NCBI GenBank assembly: GCA_023389105.1
Contig: JAEWEY010000010.1
Location: forward strand, 186,001-250,000
Source: Pseudomonadota bacterium
GTDB taxonomy: Bacteria; Pseudomonadota; Alphaproteobacteria; Sphingomonadales; Sphingomonadaceae
Reading direction: 5' to 3'
DNA: 64,000 nt
In this document: piece by piece, positions 41,463-50,287 of the stretch
Layout: each line of letters opens with the position of its first letter
How positions within the stretch are numbered: position 1 is the stretch's first letter
Notes under the pieces: generated by a model
Database searches by the model: none
The model's input: only the letters and a program-made list of their open reading frames with translations
What the model was told of the DNA's origin: nothing
Made by a program: the position numbers and the translations under genes

Positions 41463-42119
41463 ATGTTTGCGGTCCGTCACATCAAGGTAGCATTGGTCGG
41501 CGTGGGACTTGCCGCCATCGCCGGCTGCCAGTCTGCGGCCCCTCCCCCGCCGATCGTTCCCGCGGCCTTTCGCCCCTTGGGGACAAGTGCGCCTTACCTG
41601 CTAGGCGACGTCGTCGGCGGCCAAAAAGCCCGTGCCGCAAAAATGCGCGCGGCAAAGATTAGACCGCTCAGTCCTGCGGAGGCCGGAACGTACATGGCCG
41701 AGCTCGATTCGGAATTGCGGCGGCAGACGGCAGGCATGGGACTGGACGTTCTGCAGGTCGGTGGAAGCATCGTCATCCGCATCCCGGCCGGTTTCACCTT
41801 CGACACGGGCAGTGCTGCCCTGAACGCATCGACCAACTCCACATTACTGGAAATCGCGCGGACCGTGAAAACGCGCACACGCACCTATGTCGACGTGCTG
41901 GCTCACACCGACACTACGGGCAGCCCGCAGACGAACCAGGCATTGTCCGACAAGCGTGCAGCAGCGGTTGCCGCCTATCTCGCCTCTCGTGGCGTTGCCC
42001 GCGCGAGGATTGGATCAAAAGGCCTTGGCGAAAGCTCGCCGCTCTATAACCCCGAGGCAGACGAGACCCAGCGCGCGGCCAATCGCCGTATCGAAATCCG
42101 GCTGGTCCCCTACCGCTAG
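41463..42119 (+). CDS. OmpA-family lipoprotein, 218 aa
   Basis: A GGGGAGAGG site precedes ATG 41463. The signal peptide ends in a lipobox (LAAIAGC), so the protein is lipidated, probably in the outer membrane. A Pro-rich stretch (QSAAPPPPIVPAAFRPLG) leads to an OmpA_C peptidoglycan-binding domain: TFDTGSAALNASTNSTLLEI, VDVLAHTDTTGSPQTNQALSDKRAAAVAAYL, and AANRRIEIRLVPYR, with the Asp and Arg that bind diaminopimelate. It likely links the envelope to the cell wall. Convergent with the tRNA deaminase gene, overlapping by CTAG. Confidence 0.9.
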   Translation: MFAVRHIKVALVGVGLAAIAGCQSAAPPPPIVPAAFRPLGTSAPYLLGDVVGGQKARAAKMRAAKIRPLSPAEAGTYMAELDSELRRQTAGMGLDVLQVGGSIVIRIPAGFTFDTGSAALNASTNSTLLEIARTVKTRTRTYVDVLAHTDTTGSPQTNQALSDKRAAAVAAYLASRGVARARIGSKGLGESSPLYNPEADETQRAANRRIEIRLVPYR

Positions 42120-42571
42120 CGCCGGCTGGCGAAAAACGCGCGGAGTTGTTCCGCGGCTTCGGCTTCGCCAATTCCACCGATGACGTCCGGCCGGTGGTGG
42201 CAGGTGGGCTGCGTGAAGATACGCGGTCCATGCACGACGCCGCCGCCTTTCGGGTCTTCGGCCGCAAACCGAAGGGCCTTGAACCGCGCGATGCCGATCG
42301 CCGCGGCGCACATGGCGCACGGCTCCAGCGTGACCCACAAGACACATTCATCGAGGCGCGACGTCCCCAGGCTTTCGGCGGCCCGGCGAATGGCAACCAT
42401 CTCCGCATGCGCGGTCGGATCTGAAGTGCCGCGCATGGCGTTGCGGCTCTCCGCAACGATGCGGTCGCCCAATGTCACGACCGCTCCGACTGGGACCTCG
42501 CCATCCATGGACGCCGCGGCAGCAAGGTCCAGCGCACGGCGCATCGGAGGAGGAAGAGGAAATCCGGACAT
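42116..42571 (-). CDS. tadA: tRNA-specific adenosine deaminase/nucleoside deaminase, 151 aa
   Basis: Predicted to convert adenosine 34 of tRNA-Arg(ACG) to inosine. The zinc site is clear: His55 with catalytic Glu57 (TAHAEMVAI) and Cys85/Cys88 (TLEPCAMCAAA). The C-terminal tail GPRIFTQPTCHHRPDVIGGI is characteristic of TadA rather than cytosine deaminases. Length is typical. Its stop shares CTAG with the OmpA gene. Confidence 0.92.
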   Translation of the reverse strand: MSGFPLPPPMRRALDLAAAASMDGEVPVGAVVTLGDRIVAESRNAMRGTSDPTAHAEMVAIRRAAESLGTSRLDECVLWVTLEPCAMCAAAIGIARFKALRFAAEDPKGGGVVHGPRIFTQPTCHHRPDVIGGIGEAEAAEQLRAFFASRR

Positions 42572-42609
42572 TGCGCCCGCCGCTAGCGAAGGCGCTTGGC
42601 GAAGTCAGC

Positions 42610-42891
42610 CTATTGGGCGTTTCCCGTTGCGGGCGCAGCCTGGTTCTGCACTGGCTTCTGGACTTCGAGGCCGGGGACTTTGACGGTCGTTTCCTTGGTT
42701 CCGACCTTCACCGATCCGGTCTCCACGTCGAACGCAGGCGCCTGCCCCCCCTTGGCGACAACGCCGTTGTGCGTAGCCGAAATTGCGGGTGCCTGTGCCG
42801 GCCGGGTTTGACTGATATTCAGGAAGCCGCTGGCGATTGCGCCAATGACAATCAGAACCGCAACAATCAGGATTAGGATGATGGTCCGCAT
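42610..42891 (-). CDS. Small single-helix membrane protein, 93 aa
   Basis: Start set at ATG 42891 (MRTIILILIVAVLIVIGAI), giving an N-terminal membrane helix or uncleaved signal anchor. The rest is an extracytoplasmic tail with one beta-like segment (VVAKGGQAPAFDVETGSVKVGTK) and a Pro/Gln/Ala end. No family is recognised. It is 38 nt upstream of tadA on the same strand and divergent from rpmB. Confidence 0.6.
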   Translation of the reverse strand: MRTIILILIVAVLIVIGAIASGFLNISQTRPAQAPAISATHNGVVAKGGQAPAFDVETGSVKVGTKETTVKVPGLEVQKPVQNQAAPATGNAQ

Positions 42892-43084
42892 TTTTGAGTC
42901 AGTCCCCTGGAATATAACGACGCCGACACGGTCTTTGGACCATGGGGCTCCTAACGCTGTTAAGGCCCTGCGGTTTCGCGGCATCCGGCGGTGGGACAAC
43001 ATTGACGGCCACGGCTTGAGCCGCTAACGGGCGGCGCTCTTCGGGTCCATTGATGGGCTCGCACACAAAATCAGGATTGAGACC

Positions 43085-43381
43085 ATGTCGCGGGTTTGCG
43101 AGCTGACCGGCAAGGGCCGGCAGGTGGGTAACAACGTTTCCCACGCCAACAACAAGACGAAGCGGACGTTTCTGCCGAACCTGCAGAACGTGACCCTTCT
43201 TTCGGACTCGCTGGGCACCAGCGTTAAGCTGCGCGTGTCGACCCACGGCCTTCGCTCGGTGGAGCATGTCGGCGGCCTCGACAATTGGCTGCTCAAGACC
43301 AGCGACGACAAGCTGAGCCCGAAGGTTCGCAAGCTGAAGCGCGAGATTTCCAAGAAGGCGGCTGAGCAGAGAGCCGCTTAA
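43085..43381 (+). CDS. rpmB: 50S ribosomal protein L28, 98 aa
   Basis: Matches bL28: MSRVCELTGKGRQVGNNVSH and NNKTKRTFLPNLQNVTL at the N-terminus, VSTHGLRSVEHVGGLDNWL in the middle and a Lys-rich end (LSPKVRKLKREISKK). The zinc-ligand Cys pair of some L28 forms is absent. Length fits alphaproteobacterial L28. A strong hairpin with a T-run follows at 43551. Confidence 0.98.
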   Translation: MSRVCELTGKGRQVGNNVSHANNKTKRTFLPNLQNVTLLSDSLGTSVKLRVSTHGLRSVEHVGGLDNWLLKTSDDKLSPKVRKLKREISKKAAEQRAA

Positions 43382-43550
43382 GTCGTCTAACCGACTGACT
43401 TTCAACGGAAATTGCTGAACGTAGGCTGCACGTAGCGTTCAGCCTTCATTGGCCGCGAATCGCTCATAAGCCCCGTCATGGACGGGGTTTATCCCCTTTT
43501 CCCCGTCATGCCTGGAGACAGGCGTTTTCCCTCGCGTCGCGTAACGAGGG

Positions 43551-43588
43551 GGCCCCAGCGCGCGTAGTTGTGCTGGGGCCATTTTTTA
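43551..43588 (+). terminator. Rho-independent terminator downstream of rpmB
   Basis: Nine-bp stem GGCCCCAGC/GCTGGGGCC with a 12-nt loop, followed by ATTTTTTA. A second hairpin, CCCCGTC-atg-GACGGGG, lies at about 43474-43490. The T-run touches the 3' end of the convergent SRAP gene. Confidence 0.85.
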
Positions 43589-44170
43589 TGGGCGCGGCGC
43601 CGGCTGAACTTGGAGGGTTCCGGCCGGTAACGGACCCAAAAGGTCGCGCGCCGAGGTCCCGTAATCGAGCCAGTTTTTCCATGCGGAATTCGCCACAACA
43701 GCAACTTGTCGGCTGTGGTAGGGCGCAACGTCCGGTCCCGGCTCCGTCGTCAGCATCGTGAATGCCTCGCCGACCTCCGCGGTGGAGCGAAACAGGCCGG
43801 CGATTCCCACGATGGGCTCTAACGGGTTGGTGAAGAGCCAGCGGTCCTTCCGCTTCTGCTTAGGATCGTCCGACTTCGTAAACTCGTAGAAGCCGTCGGT
43901 CAGGATCAAGCAGCGTCCACTGCCGAACTCGCGTCCGTCTGACCGATAGTTATAGACTGGCTTGCCGCCAGGACCCGGCCAGCTCCAGCGCCGGACGACC
44001 AGCTGAAAAACACCGTCGCTCATTCGAACGATTGGGGCGGAATCGGTGATTGCTACATCGCGCGGCTGCAGGTTCGGCAGGCCTTCGGGAAAACTTATCG
44101 GGACGCCGATCTCGCGGAACAGCTGCGCGATCTCATCGATCGACTTGGTCTGCGTGTAGAGATTGCACAT
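43586..44170 (-). CDS. SOS response-associated peptidase (SRAP/YedK type), 194 aa
   Basis: SRAP proteins cross-link to abasic sites in single-stranded DNA through their N-terminal Cys. The mature start is Met-Cys2 (MCNLYTQT). Other family elements: LQPRDVAITDSAPIV, the DNA-binding Asn region VYNYRSDGREFG, the catalytic Glu in CLILTDGFYEF, and the His in APYHSRQ. Length is slightly under the usual 210-230. It lies 6 nt downstream of cobT on the same strand and might be co-transcribed with it. Confidence 0.9.
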   Translation of the reverse strand: MCNLYTQTKSIDEIAQLFREIGVPISFPEGLPNLQPRDVAITDSAPIVRMSDGVFQLVVRRWSWPGPGGKPVYNYRSDGREFGSGRCLILTDGFYEFTKSDDPKQKRKDRWLFTNPLEPIVGIAGLFRSTAEVGEAFTMLTTEPGPDVAPYHSRQVAVVANSAWKNWLDYGTSARDLLGPLPAGTLQVQPAPRP

Positions 44171-44176
44171 GCCGGC

Positions 44177-45991
44177 TTAATTGCTTTCAAACAGGCTCGC
44201 GAGTTGCTCGACCATGGCGCCGGCAAGTTGGTCGGCATCCATGATCGTCACGGCGCGACTGTAATAACGCGTCACGTCGTGACCGATGCCGATGGCAATC
44301 AGCTCCACCGTCGAGCGCTTCTCGATCCAGTCGATGACCTGCCGCAGGTGCCGCTCGAGATAGCTGCCGCCGTTTGCCGATGCGGTTGAATCGTCGACCG
44401 GCGCGCCGTCCGAAATAACCATCAGGATCCGCCGCTCTTCCGGCCGCGCAATGAGGCGGTTGTGCGCCCAGAGCAGCGCCTCGCCATCGATGTTCTCCTT
44501 CAGCAGACCCTCGCGCATCATCAGGCCGAGGTTGCGGCGGCTGTGGCGATACGGCTCGTCCGCGCGCTTGTAGACGATGTGGCGAAGGTCATTGAGACGC
44601 CCGGGGCTTGGTGGCCGCCCTGCCGACAGCCAGGCTTCGCGGCTCTGTCCGCCTTTCCAGCCGCGCGTCGTGAACCCAAGGACTTCGGTCGCGACACCGC
44701 AGCGTTCCAGCGTTCGCGCGAGGATATCGGCGCAGATCGCCGCGATGGCGATCGGCCGGCCGCGCATGGACCCGCTGTTGTCGATCAGCAGCGAGACGAC
44801 CGTATCCTTGAACTCGGTATCGCGCTCGACCTTGTAGCTGAGCGAATGCCCCGGACTGATGACCACGCGGGCGAGTCGCGCGGCGTCGAGCAGGCCCTCT
44901 TCCTGATCGAAGTCCCAGCTGCGCGCCTGCTGCGCCATCAACCGCCGCTGCAGGCGGTTGGCAAGACGCGTGACCACGTTCTGCAACCCCGCCATCTGCT
45001 GATCGAGAAAGGCGCGCAGACGGCCGAGCTCGTCGTCGTCGCACAGGTCATGCGCCTCCACGATCTCGTCGAACTTTGTCGTGAAAGCTTTGTAGTCGGT
45101 CTCCGGCGAGGGGTCCCAGTTGCGGCGGCTCGGGGCTGCGAACACACTCTCGCTTAACTCGTCGCCAGCCGAGGATTCGTCCTCGCCCGCTTCCATTTCC
45201 TCGCTGGAATCGCCGTCCGCGTTTTCGTCCTCGACTTCTTCGCCGCGCATCTCGGCATCACCGCCGCCCGGCGTTCCATCGTCACCTTCTTCGGGCTTGT
45301 CGTCGCTGCCGCCTTCCTCGCCCTCCGCCTCGTCACCGGCATTTTCCGGTTCGTCTTCCGTCGGCTCCTCCGCCGCGGCGAGGTTTAGATCCTCAAGCAG
45401 CCTCCGTGACAGGCTGGCGAAGGCGGCTTGATCGTCGAGCGTCAGCGCGAGCGCATCGAGCTCGGCAGCGGCACGCTCCTCGATCCACGGGGCGACGAGA
45501 TCGAGCCCTGCCCTCGCTGCGCGTGGCGGCTCAGCGCCCGTCAATCGCTCGCGGGCGAGAAGCCCAACCGCCGTAGAGAGCGGAACTTCCTCGGCGTTGC
45601 GGGCGCGAACGATGGCGTCGGCTCTTACCCGTGCTTCAGTCAGCCGCGCGAGGTTATCTCGAACGCCGGCCATCGCGCGCGCACCCAGCGCCTCGACGCG
45701 CGCCGTTTCGAGCGCATCGAACACTGCGCGTGACTCGATATCGGCCGGCGCAAGGCGGGAATGGAGCGCCGCGTCATGGAAGCGAAGTCGCAGGGCCACT
45801 GCGTCCGCTGCGCCGCGCGCCTCGGCGACCAGTTTAGGTTCGAGAGCCGCTCCTGGCGAAGGCACCCGCGCCACCTTGCCGGACCCAGCGCCGAAGTCGT
45901 TCGCGTAGACGACGTCGACATCGCCGTCCCTGGCGATCGCCCGGGACGCGCCAGCAAGTGCTCGCCGGAAAAGGTCGAGACGTTCAGCCAT
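44177..45991 (-). CDS. cobT: Cobaltochelatase CobT subunit, 604 aa
   Basis: CobT works with the AAA+ protein CobS and the large CobN to insert cobalt in aerobic B12 synthesis. N-terminal helical domain to about 205; a strongly acidic segment (about 208-285, runs such as EEPTEDEPENAGDEAEGEE); then a C-terminal VWA domain with MIDAS LLIDNSGSMRGRPIA, VLGFTTRGWKGG and LMVISDGAPVDDST. cobS is on the same strand about 2.1 kb upstream, separated by the oppositely oriented serralysin gene. No cobN or other B12 gene is in the window. Confidence 0.94.
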   Translation of the reverse strand: MAERLDLFRRALAGASRAIARDGDVDVVYANDFGAGSGKVARVPSPGAALEPKLVAEARGAADAVALRLRFHDAALHSRLAPADIESRAVFDALETARVEALGARAMAGVRDNLARLTEARVRADAIVRARNAEEVPLSTAVGLLARERLTGAEPPRAARAGLDLVAPWIEERAAAELDALALTLDDQAAFASLSRRLLEDLNLAAAEEPTEDEPENAGDEAEGEEGGSDDKPEEGDDGTPGGGDAEMRGEEVEDENADGDSSEEMEAGEDESSAGDELSESVFAAPSRRNWDPSPETDYKAFTTKFDEIVEAHDLCDDDELGRLRAFLDQQMAGLQNVVTRLANRLQRRLMAQQARSWDFDQEEGLLDAARLARVVISPGHSLSYKVERDTEFKDTVVSLLIDNSGSMRGRPIAIAAICADILARTLERCGVATEVLGFTTRGWKGGQSREAWLSAGRPPSPGRLNDLRHIVYKRADEPYRHSRRNLGLMMREGLLKENIDGEALLWAHNRLIARPEERRILMVISDGAPVDDSTASANGGSYLERHLRQVIDWIEKRSTVELIAIGIGHDVTRYYSRAVTIMDADQLAGAMVEQLASLFESN

Positions 45992-46318
45992 TAAGGGGGG
46001 GATAAAATGAGGGTCTCACGAAGAACGCCCCTACGCGAAAAACGATGGTCAGTGCGAGCGGCCGAATCGGCGCGAACGGCCACTGATGGATGGCGACCGA
46101 TCAATATGACCGACCTGTCCGAAATCCGGGCCACTCATTGCCCCAGGATGCGGACCCGAGTGCGGGACAGACCGCCGCAAGAAAAAGATGAACGAATGTT
46201 AACTATCGTTGACTCCGCATCGCGGATTTTGCAGCCTCGGCAATTCGGACGGCGGCCAGAGTGTGGCTATTTTTCCGAGCAACGACAGCGGCTTGCGCGT
46301 CATAGAGGGGTTGAATTC
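45992..46318. other. Divergent promoter region between cobT and the serralysin gene
   Basis: About 330 nt. The serralysin reading frame is open through it but its composition changes (Arg-rich, no signal), so it is more likely untranslated leader and promoter. GAGGGG at about 46305 is a ribosome site for the start at 46319. Confidence 0.5.
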
Positions 46319-48004
46319 ATGGGTATCAAAGCGACTACCGTCTCTGAACAACGTGAAATGATTGTTGAAGCGTCAGCTCCTCATGACACCGCAATTGGGA
46401 TCACGGCCAATTCGTTGAATCCGTTTCTGCTCGAAGATTACGCCGGAGTCGCGACGTGGGCAGGCAAGCCGATCTATAATCAGGCGCAGGTCCGGAATCA
46501 GATCGACAGCGGGACGATCCTCAATTCGAAGAACGGCGTCGTCACCTTCTCGTTCTCGAAGCAGCCGACTGGTCTTTACAACAGTCCCAAGGAAGGCTTC
46601 CCCGAGCCGGCGGGCTTCTCTCAATTCTCCGCAGCGGAACAGGCAACCGCACGGGAAGCGATCAAGCTCTGGGACGATTTGATTCCACTCAAGTTTGTCG
46701 AGAAAAATGGCCAAGGCGCCGATATCCTTTTTGCCAATACAACGACAGGGCCCGCGCAGGCATGGGCTTATTATCCCGGAGAACAGAAATACAAACACGT
46801 CAGCAGCGACGTTTGGACCGCGGATCCTGAGGTCAATTGGACAAACGGCTGGCTTGGCTATGGAGACTATGGCCGGACGACCCTGGTCCATGAATTGGGA
46901 CACACACTCGGCCTGAGCCATCCGGGCGATTACAATTTTGGCGATGACACTGACGGTGACGGGCAACCTGACCCGATCACTTATGAAGGGGACGCCTTTT
47001 ACGCTCAGGACACGATGCAATATTCGATCATGTCCTATTTCAGTCAGCAGAAGAGTGGCGCTCAAGCCATCAACGTCTCTGTTGGCCTCCTGGCTTATGC
47101 CCAGACGCCGCTCCTGCATGACATCATGACCATTCAGGCAAAGTATGGCGCCGACATGACCACCCGCGTCGGCAACACCAACTACTTTTCCAATTCGAAT
47201 GCGGGCAATCCGGTCTACGACCTCGCCAAAAACCCATTCCCCTTCCTGTCAGTGTACGACGCGGGCGGCGAGGACACATTCGACTTCTCGAGCGCGAATA
47301 GCGGCGTGTTCATCGACCTTCGTCCGGGCGCGTTCAGCTCTGCGACGCTCGGGTATCAAACGATGGACCAGGCCAACCAGGCGATCGCGGCGTTCAACGC
47401 CGTGTCTGACGAGGCCCAAGGCGATCTAAGTCCCTGGAACCACACACCGGGCAGCGCCGACAATTACGAAGACTGGATAGCGTTCGTGCAGGCGATCGGT
47501 GCCAGCCGAGTCCGCGCCGACACCGGAGTCTCCGGCATCACCGCGACTTCCCACCGAAATATTTCGATCGCCTACAATACGATCATCGAGAATGCGAATG
47601 GTGGGTCGGCGCGCGACTATCTGTTCGGCAACGACGTCGCCAACAAGCTAAACGGCAACGGCGGCGACGACGTGCTCGATGGTTCGAAGGGAAATGACAT
47701 CTACACCGGCGGTGCTGGGAATGATGAATTCCGAATCAGTCAGATCGGCTACACCGACAGGATCACTGACTTCGCGGCGGGCGACAGAATCCGTGTGAGC
47801 GAAATCGACGCCAACGCAACCAACGCGGCCGGCACTAACGACGCCTTCTCCTTTATCGGCAATGCAGCGTTCGGCCACGTCGCGGGACAACTCCGCTACG
47901 ATGGAAACGTCGTGCAGGGTGACGTCAACGGCGATGGGGTCGCGGATTTCTCGATCGTGATCCAGAATCACGCAATCCTCGGCGCGAGCGACTTCTTCCT
48001 ATAG
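46319..48004 (+). CDS. Serralysin-like M10 metalloprotease with RTX repeats, 561 aa
   Basis: Secreted zinc protease. The zinc motif HELGHTLGLSH gives His191, Glu192, His195 and His201; the Met-turn SIMSY has Met238 and Tyr240. Residues 300-470 form the serralysin C-terminal domain (AGGEDTFDFSSANSGVFIDLR) and are followed by calcium-binding RTX nonapeptides (LFGNDVANKLNGNGGDDVL, then GNDIYTGGAGNDEF). The end, GASDFFL, is the acidic-plus-hydrophobic signal of type I secretion. No N-terminal signal peptide is seen, as expected. ABC/MFP secretion genes are not in the window. It lies on the opposite strand between cobS and cobT. Confidence 0.93.
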   Translation: MGIKATTVSEQREMIVEASAPHDTAIGITANSLNPFLLEDYAGVATWAGKPIYNQAQVRNQIDSGTILNSKNGVVTFSFSKQPTGLYNSPKEGFPEPAGFSQFSAAEQATAREAIKLWDDLIPLKFVEKNGQGADILFANTTTGPAQAWAYYPGEQKYKHVSSDVWTADPEVNWTNGWLGYGDYGRTTLVHELGHTLGLSHPGDYNFGDDTDGDGQPDPITYEGDAFYAQDTMQYSIMSYFSQQKSGAQAINVSVGLLAYAQTPLLHDIMTIQAKYGADMTTRVGNTNYFSNSNAGNPVYDLAKNPFPFLSVYDAGGEDTFDFSSANSGVFIDLRPGAFSSATLGYQTMDQANQAIAAFNAVSDEAQGDLSPWNHTPGSADNYEDWIAFVQAIGASRVRADTGVSGITATSHRNISIAYNTIIENANGGSARDYLFGNDVANKLNGNGGDDVLDGSKGNDIYTGGAGNDEFRISQIGYTDRITDFAAGDRIRVSEIDANATNAAGTNDAFSFIGNAAFGHVAGQLRYDGNVVQGDVNGDGVADFSIVIQNHAILGASDFFL

Positions 48005-48022
48005 AATAGAGCGAGCTTGAAA

Positions 48023-48059
48023 GGTCCCGCCGGAGCAATCCGGCGGGGCCCTTTTTTTT
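48023..48059 (+). terminator. Rho-independent terminator of the serralysin gene
   Basis: GC-rich stem around a GCAA loop (CCCGCCGGA/TCCGGCGGG) followed by CCCTTTTTTTT. The tract ends at the stop of the convergent cobS gene, so it probably also protects that end. Confidence 0.9.
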
Positions 48060-49062
48060 ATGCCTTGCCGACAACGCTTTCGGGCAGGTCCTCACCGAAT
48101 ACACGCTGATAATATTCGGCGATCAGCGGACGTTCGGACTCGTCGCACTTGTTGAGGAAGCTGACCCGGAACGCGTAGCCGACGTCACCGAAGATGTGGG
48201 CGTTCTGGGCCCAGCTGATCACGGTGCGCGGGCTCATGACGGTGGAAATGTCGCCATTGATGAAACCCTGCCGCGACAGATCCGCGACCTTGATCATCTT
48301 GTCGACGGTCGCCTTGCCGCCGGGCTCGTCATATTCGCCGGTCTTGGCGAGCACGATTTGCGCTTCGACCGCTGCGGGCAGATAATTGAGCGTCGTGACG
48401 ATGTTCCAGCGGTCCATCTGACCCTGGTTGATCGCTTGGGTACCGTGATAGAGACCCGTCGTGTCACCGAGGCCTACCGTGTTGGTGGTAGCAAACAGAC
48501 GAAACCAGGGGTTCGGCCGGATAACGCGATTCTGGTCCAGCAGCGTCAGCTTGCCTTCCGCCTCAAGCACGCGCTGAATGACGAACATCACGTCCGGGCG
48601 GCCGGCGTCATATTCGTCGAACACGAGCGCAACCGGATGCTGCAGTGCCCAGGGCAAAAGCCCCTCACGGAACTCAGTTACCTGCTGGCCGTCGCGGAGG
48701 ACGATTGCGTCGCGTCCGACGAGATCGATGCGGCTGATGTGCGCGTCGAGGTTGATGCGGATGAGCGGCCAATTCAGCCGCGCAGCGATCTGCTCGATGT
48801 GCGTCGACTTTCCGGTGCCGTGATAGCCCTGGACCATCACGCGGCGGTTTTTCGAAAAGCCGGCACAGACGGCCATCGTTGTGTCTGGATCGAAGACGTA
48901 GGTCGGGTCGAGGTCCGGGACGCGTTCGTCAGCCTCGCTGAAGGCGGGCACTTCCATGTCCGAGTCGACCCCGAACATCTCGCGCACCTTCACGATCTTA
49001 TCGGGGGCGGCGAGCAGGGTTTCGGCGCGGCTTTCGGGCTGGCTGTTGGGAAGATCGGTCAT
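48058..49062 (-). CDS. cobS: Cobaltochelatase CobS subunit, AAA+ ATPase, 334 aa
   Basis: MoxR-like AAA+ motor of the CobNST chelatase. Walker A is VQGYHGTGKSTHIEQIAARL, Walker B is PVALVFDEYDAGRPDVMF, sensor region LFATTNTVGLGDTTGLYHGT; the arginine-finger side follows in SPRTVISWAQNAH. N-terminal segment DKIVKVREMFGVDSDMEVPAFSEA is typical of CobS. Length is typical. It is not adjacent to cobT here. Confidence 0.95.
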   Translation of the reverse strand: MTDLPNSQPESRAETLLAAPDKIVKVREMFGVDSDMEVPAFSEADERVPDLDPTYVFDPDTTMAVCAGFSKNRRVMVQGYHGTGKSTHIEQIAARLNWPLIRINLDAHISRIDLVGRDAIVLRDGQQVTEFREGLLPWALQHPVALVFDEYDAGRPDVMFVIQRVLEAEGKLTLLDQNRVIRPNPWFRLFATTNTVGLGDTTGLYHGTQAINQGQMDRWNIVTTLNYLPAAVEAQIVLAKTGEYDEPGGKATVDKMIKVADLSRQGFINGDISTVMSPRTVISWAQNAHIFGDVGYAFRVSFLNKCDESERPLIAEYYQRVFGEDLPESVVGKA

Positions 49063-49102
49063 TGTTCGGGCCTGTAAGCGAAGGCCGCCGGAGCCTCAAT
49101 CT

Positions 49103-49780
49103 TTAGACGACGACCTTCGGCGGCAGCGGGAAGAGCGTGATGAAACGTTTTGCCAGCGCCAAGTCTCCTTCGACCTGGATGAGATCCATGGGGGCACCGC
49201 CGTGGATCACTGCCGCAACGGCCGTCGGCGGGCCGATAAACGTCACCGCGCAATCGTCGCAATCCCGCCGCTCGACGGTCAGCCCGCCGTTTTGGACCGT
49301 CGTCACGTAATTGGCCTCGCCGAGATGAAAGGCCACGCGAACGTTGAAACCTTGCGCGCGCTCCTCCGAAATGAGCGTTTGGAGCGACATGATCAGCGAC
49401 ACATGGCTCATGCTGAGGGTGGGGTCATGCAACGGGCTGCGCGCAGCCCAGCGTCCGAGCGCGGCGATCGTCGGGATCGCCTCCAAGCCCCATTCCGTCG
49501 CCTCGTAAACCTGGATCGAGGCTGGCGCGGGCAAGCGGGTCCGACGCACAAGGCCGCGACTTTCCAACTCATTGAGCCGCTGAGTCAGCACGTTCGCACT
49601 AATACCCGGAAGGTCACGGCGAAGGCCTGAAAACCGGCGCGGTCCATAAGCCAACTCCCGCAGGACTAGCATGGCCCAACGTTCGCCCAGCAGGTCAAGC
49701 GCGTGCGCCAACCCGCAAGCATCCTCGTACCGGCGCTTGTCGTCCCCTTTCCGCAACTTGGTTACTTTTTCTAACTCCAT
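49103..49780 (-). CDS. HxlR-type transcriptional regulator with SCP2-like C-terminal domain, 225 aa
   Basis: Winged helix at residues about 15-105: CGLAHALDLLGERWAMLVLREL, YGPRRFSGLRRDLPGISANVLTQRLNELESRGL, the hallmark of HxlR regulators, which often sense thiol-reactive or aldehyde stress. Residues 125-225 resemble a sterol-carrier/SCP2 fold (AFHLGEANYVTTVQNGG; MDLIQVEGDLALAKRFITLFPLP), a likely ligand pocket. A CDDC pair (VERRDCDDCAV) may be redox-active; that is inference. It is divergent from a VOC/GST operon and two direct repeats overlap its start. Confidence 0.88.
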   Translation of the reverse strand: MELEKVTKLRKGDDKRRYEDACGLAHALDLLGERWAMLVLRELAYGPRRFSGLRRDLPGISANVLTQRLNELESRGLVRRTRLPAPASIQVYEATEWGLEAIPTIAALGRWAARSPLHDPTLSMSHVSLIMSLQTLISEERAQGFNVRVAFHLGEANYVTTVQNGGLTVERRDCDDCAVTFIGPPTAVAAVIHGGAPMDLIQVEGDLALAKRFITLFPLPPKVVV

Positions 49781-49797
49781 GGTTGCTATTTATAACT
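49760..49797. promoter_or_regulatory. Tandem candidate operators of the HxlR regulator
   Basis: GGTTACTTTTTCTAACT (49760-49776) and GGTTGCTATTTATAACT (49781-49797) match at 14 of 17 positions, are spaced 21 bp apart (two helical turns), and each has a dyad of the form GTTR-N7-TAAC. The first lies within codons 2-7 of the regulator gene and the second just upstream, next to the divergent operon. Confidence 0.6.
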
Positions 49798-49839
49798 TCT
49801 CACGCCAAACAACAAGCTGTCGAGTCGCAGGAGGGAAAT

Positions 49840-50283
49840 ATGTCGCGCATGATTTTCGTGAACTTGCCGGTACGGGACTTGGAACGATCCAAGGCGTTCT
49901 ATCGGGCGATCGGCTTTCGCAACGAGCCGAAGTTCAGCAATGAGGCGGCGGCCATGATGGTGCTGTCGGACACCATCTCGGTCATGCTGCTGACTCATCC
50001 CTTCTACGCAACGTTCACCCGCAAGCCGATTGCGGACGCGAATAACAGCAGTCAGGTGCTGCTCTGCATTTCCTGCGACAGCCCGGAGGAGGTCGACCAG
50101 ATCACAGATGCCGCGGGTGCCGCGGGCGGCAAGACCGACGTCTCCCAGGAAGACCAGACCAAGGGCGGACCGATGTATGGCCGCGACTTTGAGGATCCGG
50201 ACGGTCACCAGTGGGCGCCGATGTGGATGGATCCGGAGTTCGCGGCCAAGGGTGCGCATCCGGTCGAAACGGCGGAGGCCTAA
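49840..50283 (+). CDS. VOC-family (glyoxalase/bleomycin-resistance fold) protein, 147 aa
   Basis: First gene of the operon. GGAGGG stands 6-10 nt before ATG 49840. It has a vicinal-oxygen-chelate pattern: FVNLPVRDLERSKAFYRAIGF at the start, then AAMMVLSDTISVMLL, and the end YGRDFEDPDGHQWAPMWMDP. One domain of about 125 residues, so it probably dimerises. Metal ligands are only partly evident, as is common in this uncharacterised subgroup. Likely role: handling of electrophiles with the GSTs further on; inferred from context. Confidence 0.87.
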   Translation: MSRMIFVNLPVRDLERSKAFYRAIGFRNEPKFSNEAAAMMVLSDTISVMLLTHPFYATFTRKPIADANNSSQVLLCISCDSPEEVDQITDAAGAAGGKTDVSQEDQTKGGPMYGRDFEDPDGHQWAPMWMDPEFAAKGAHPVETAEA

Positions 50284-50287
50284 ACAG

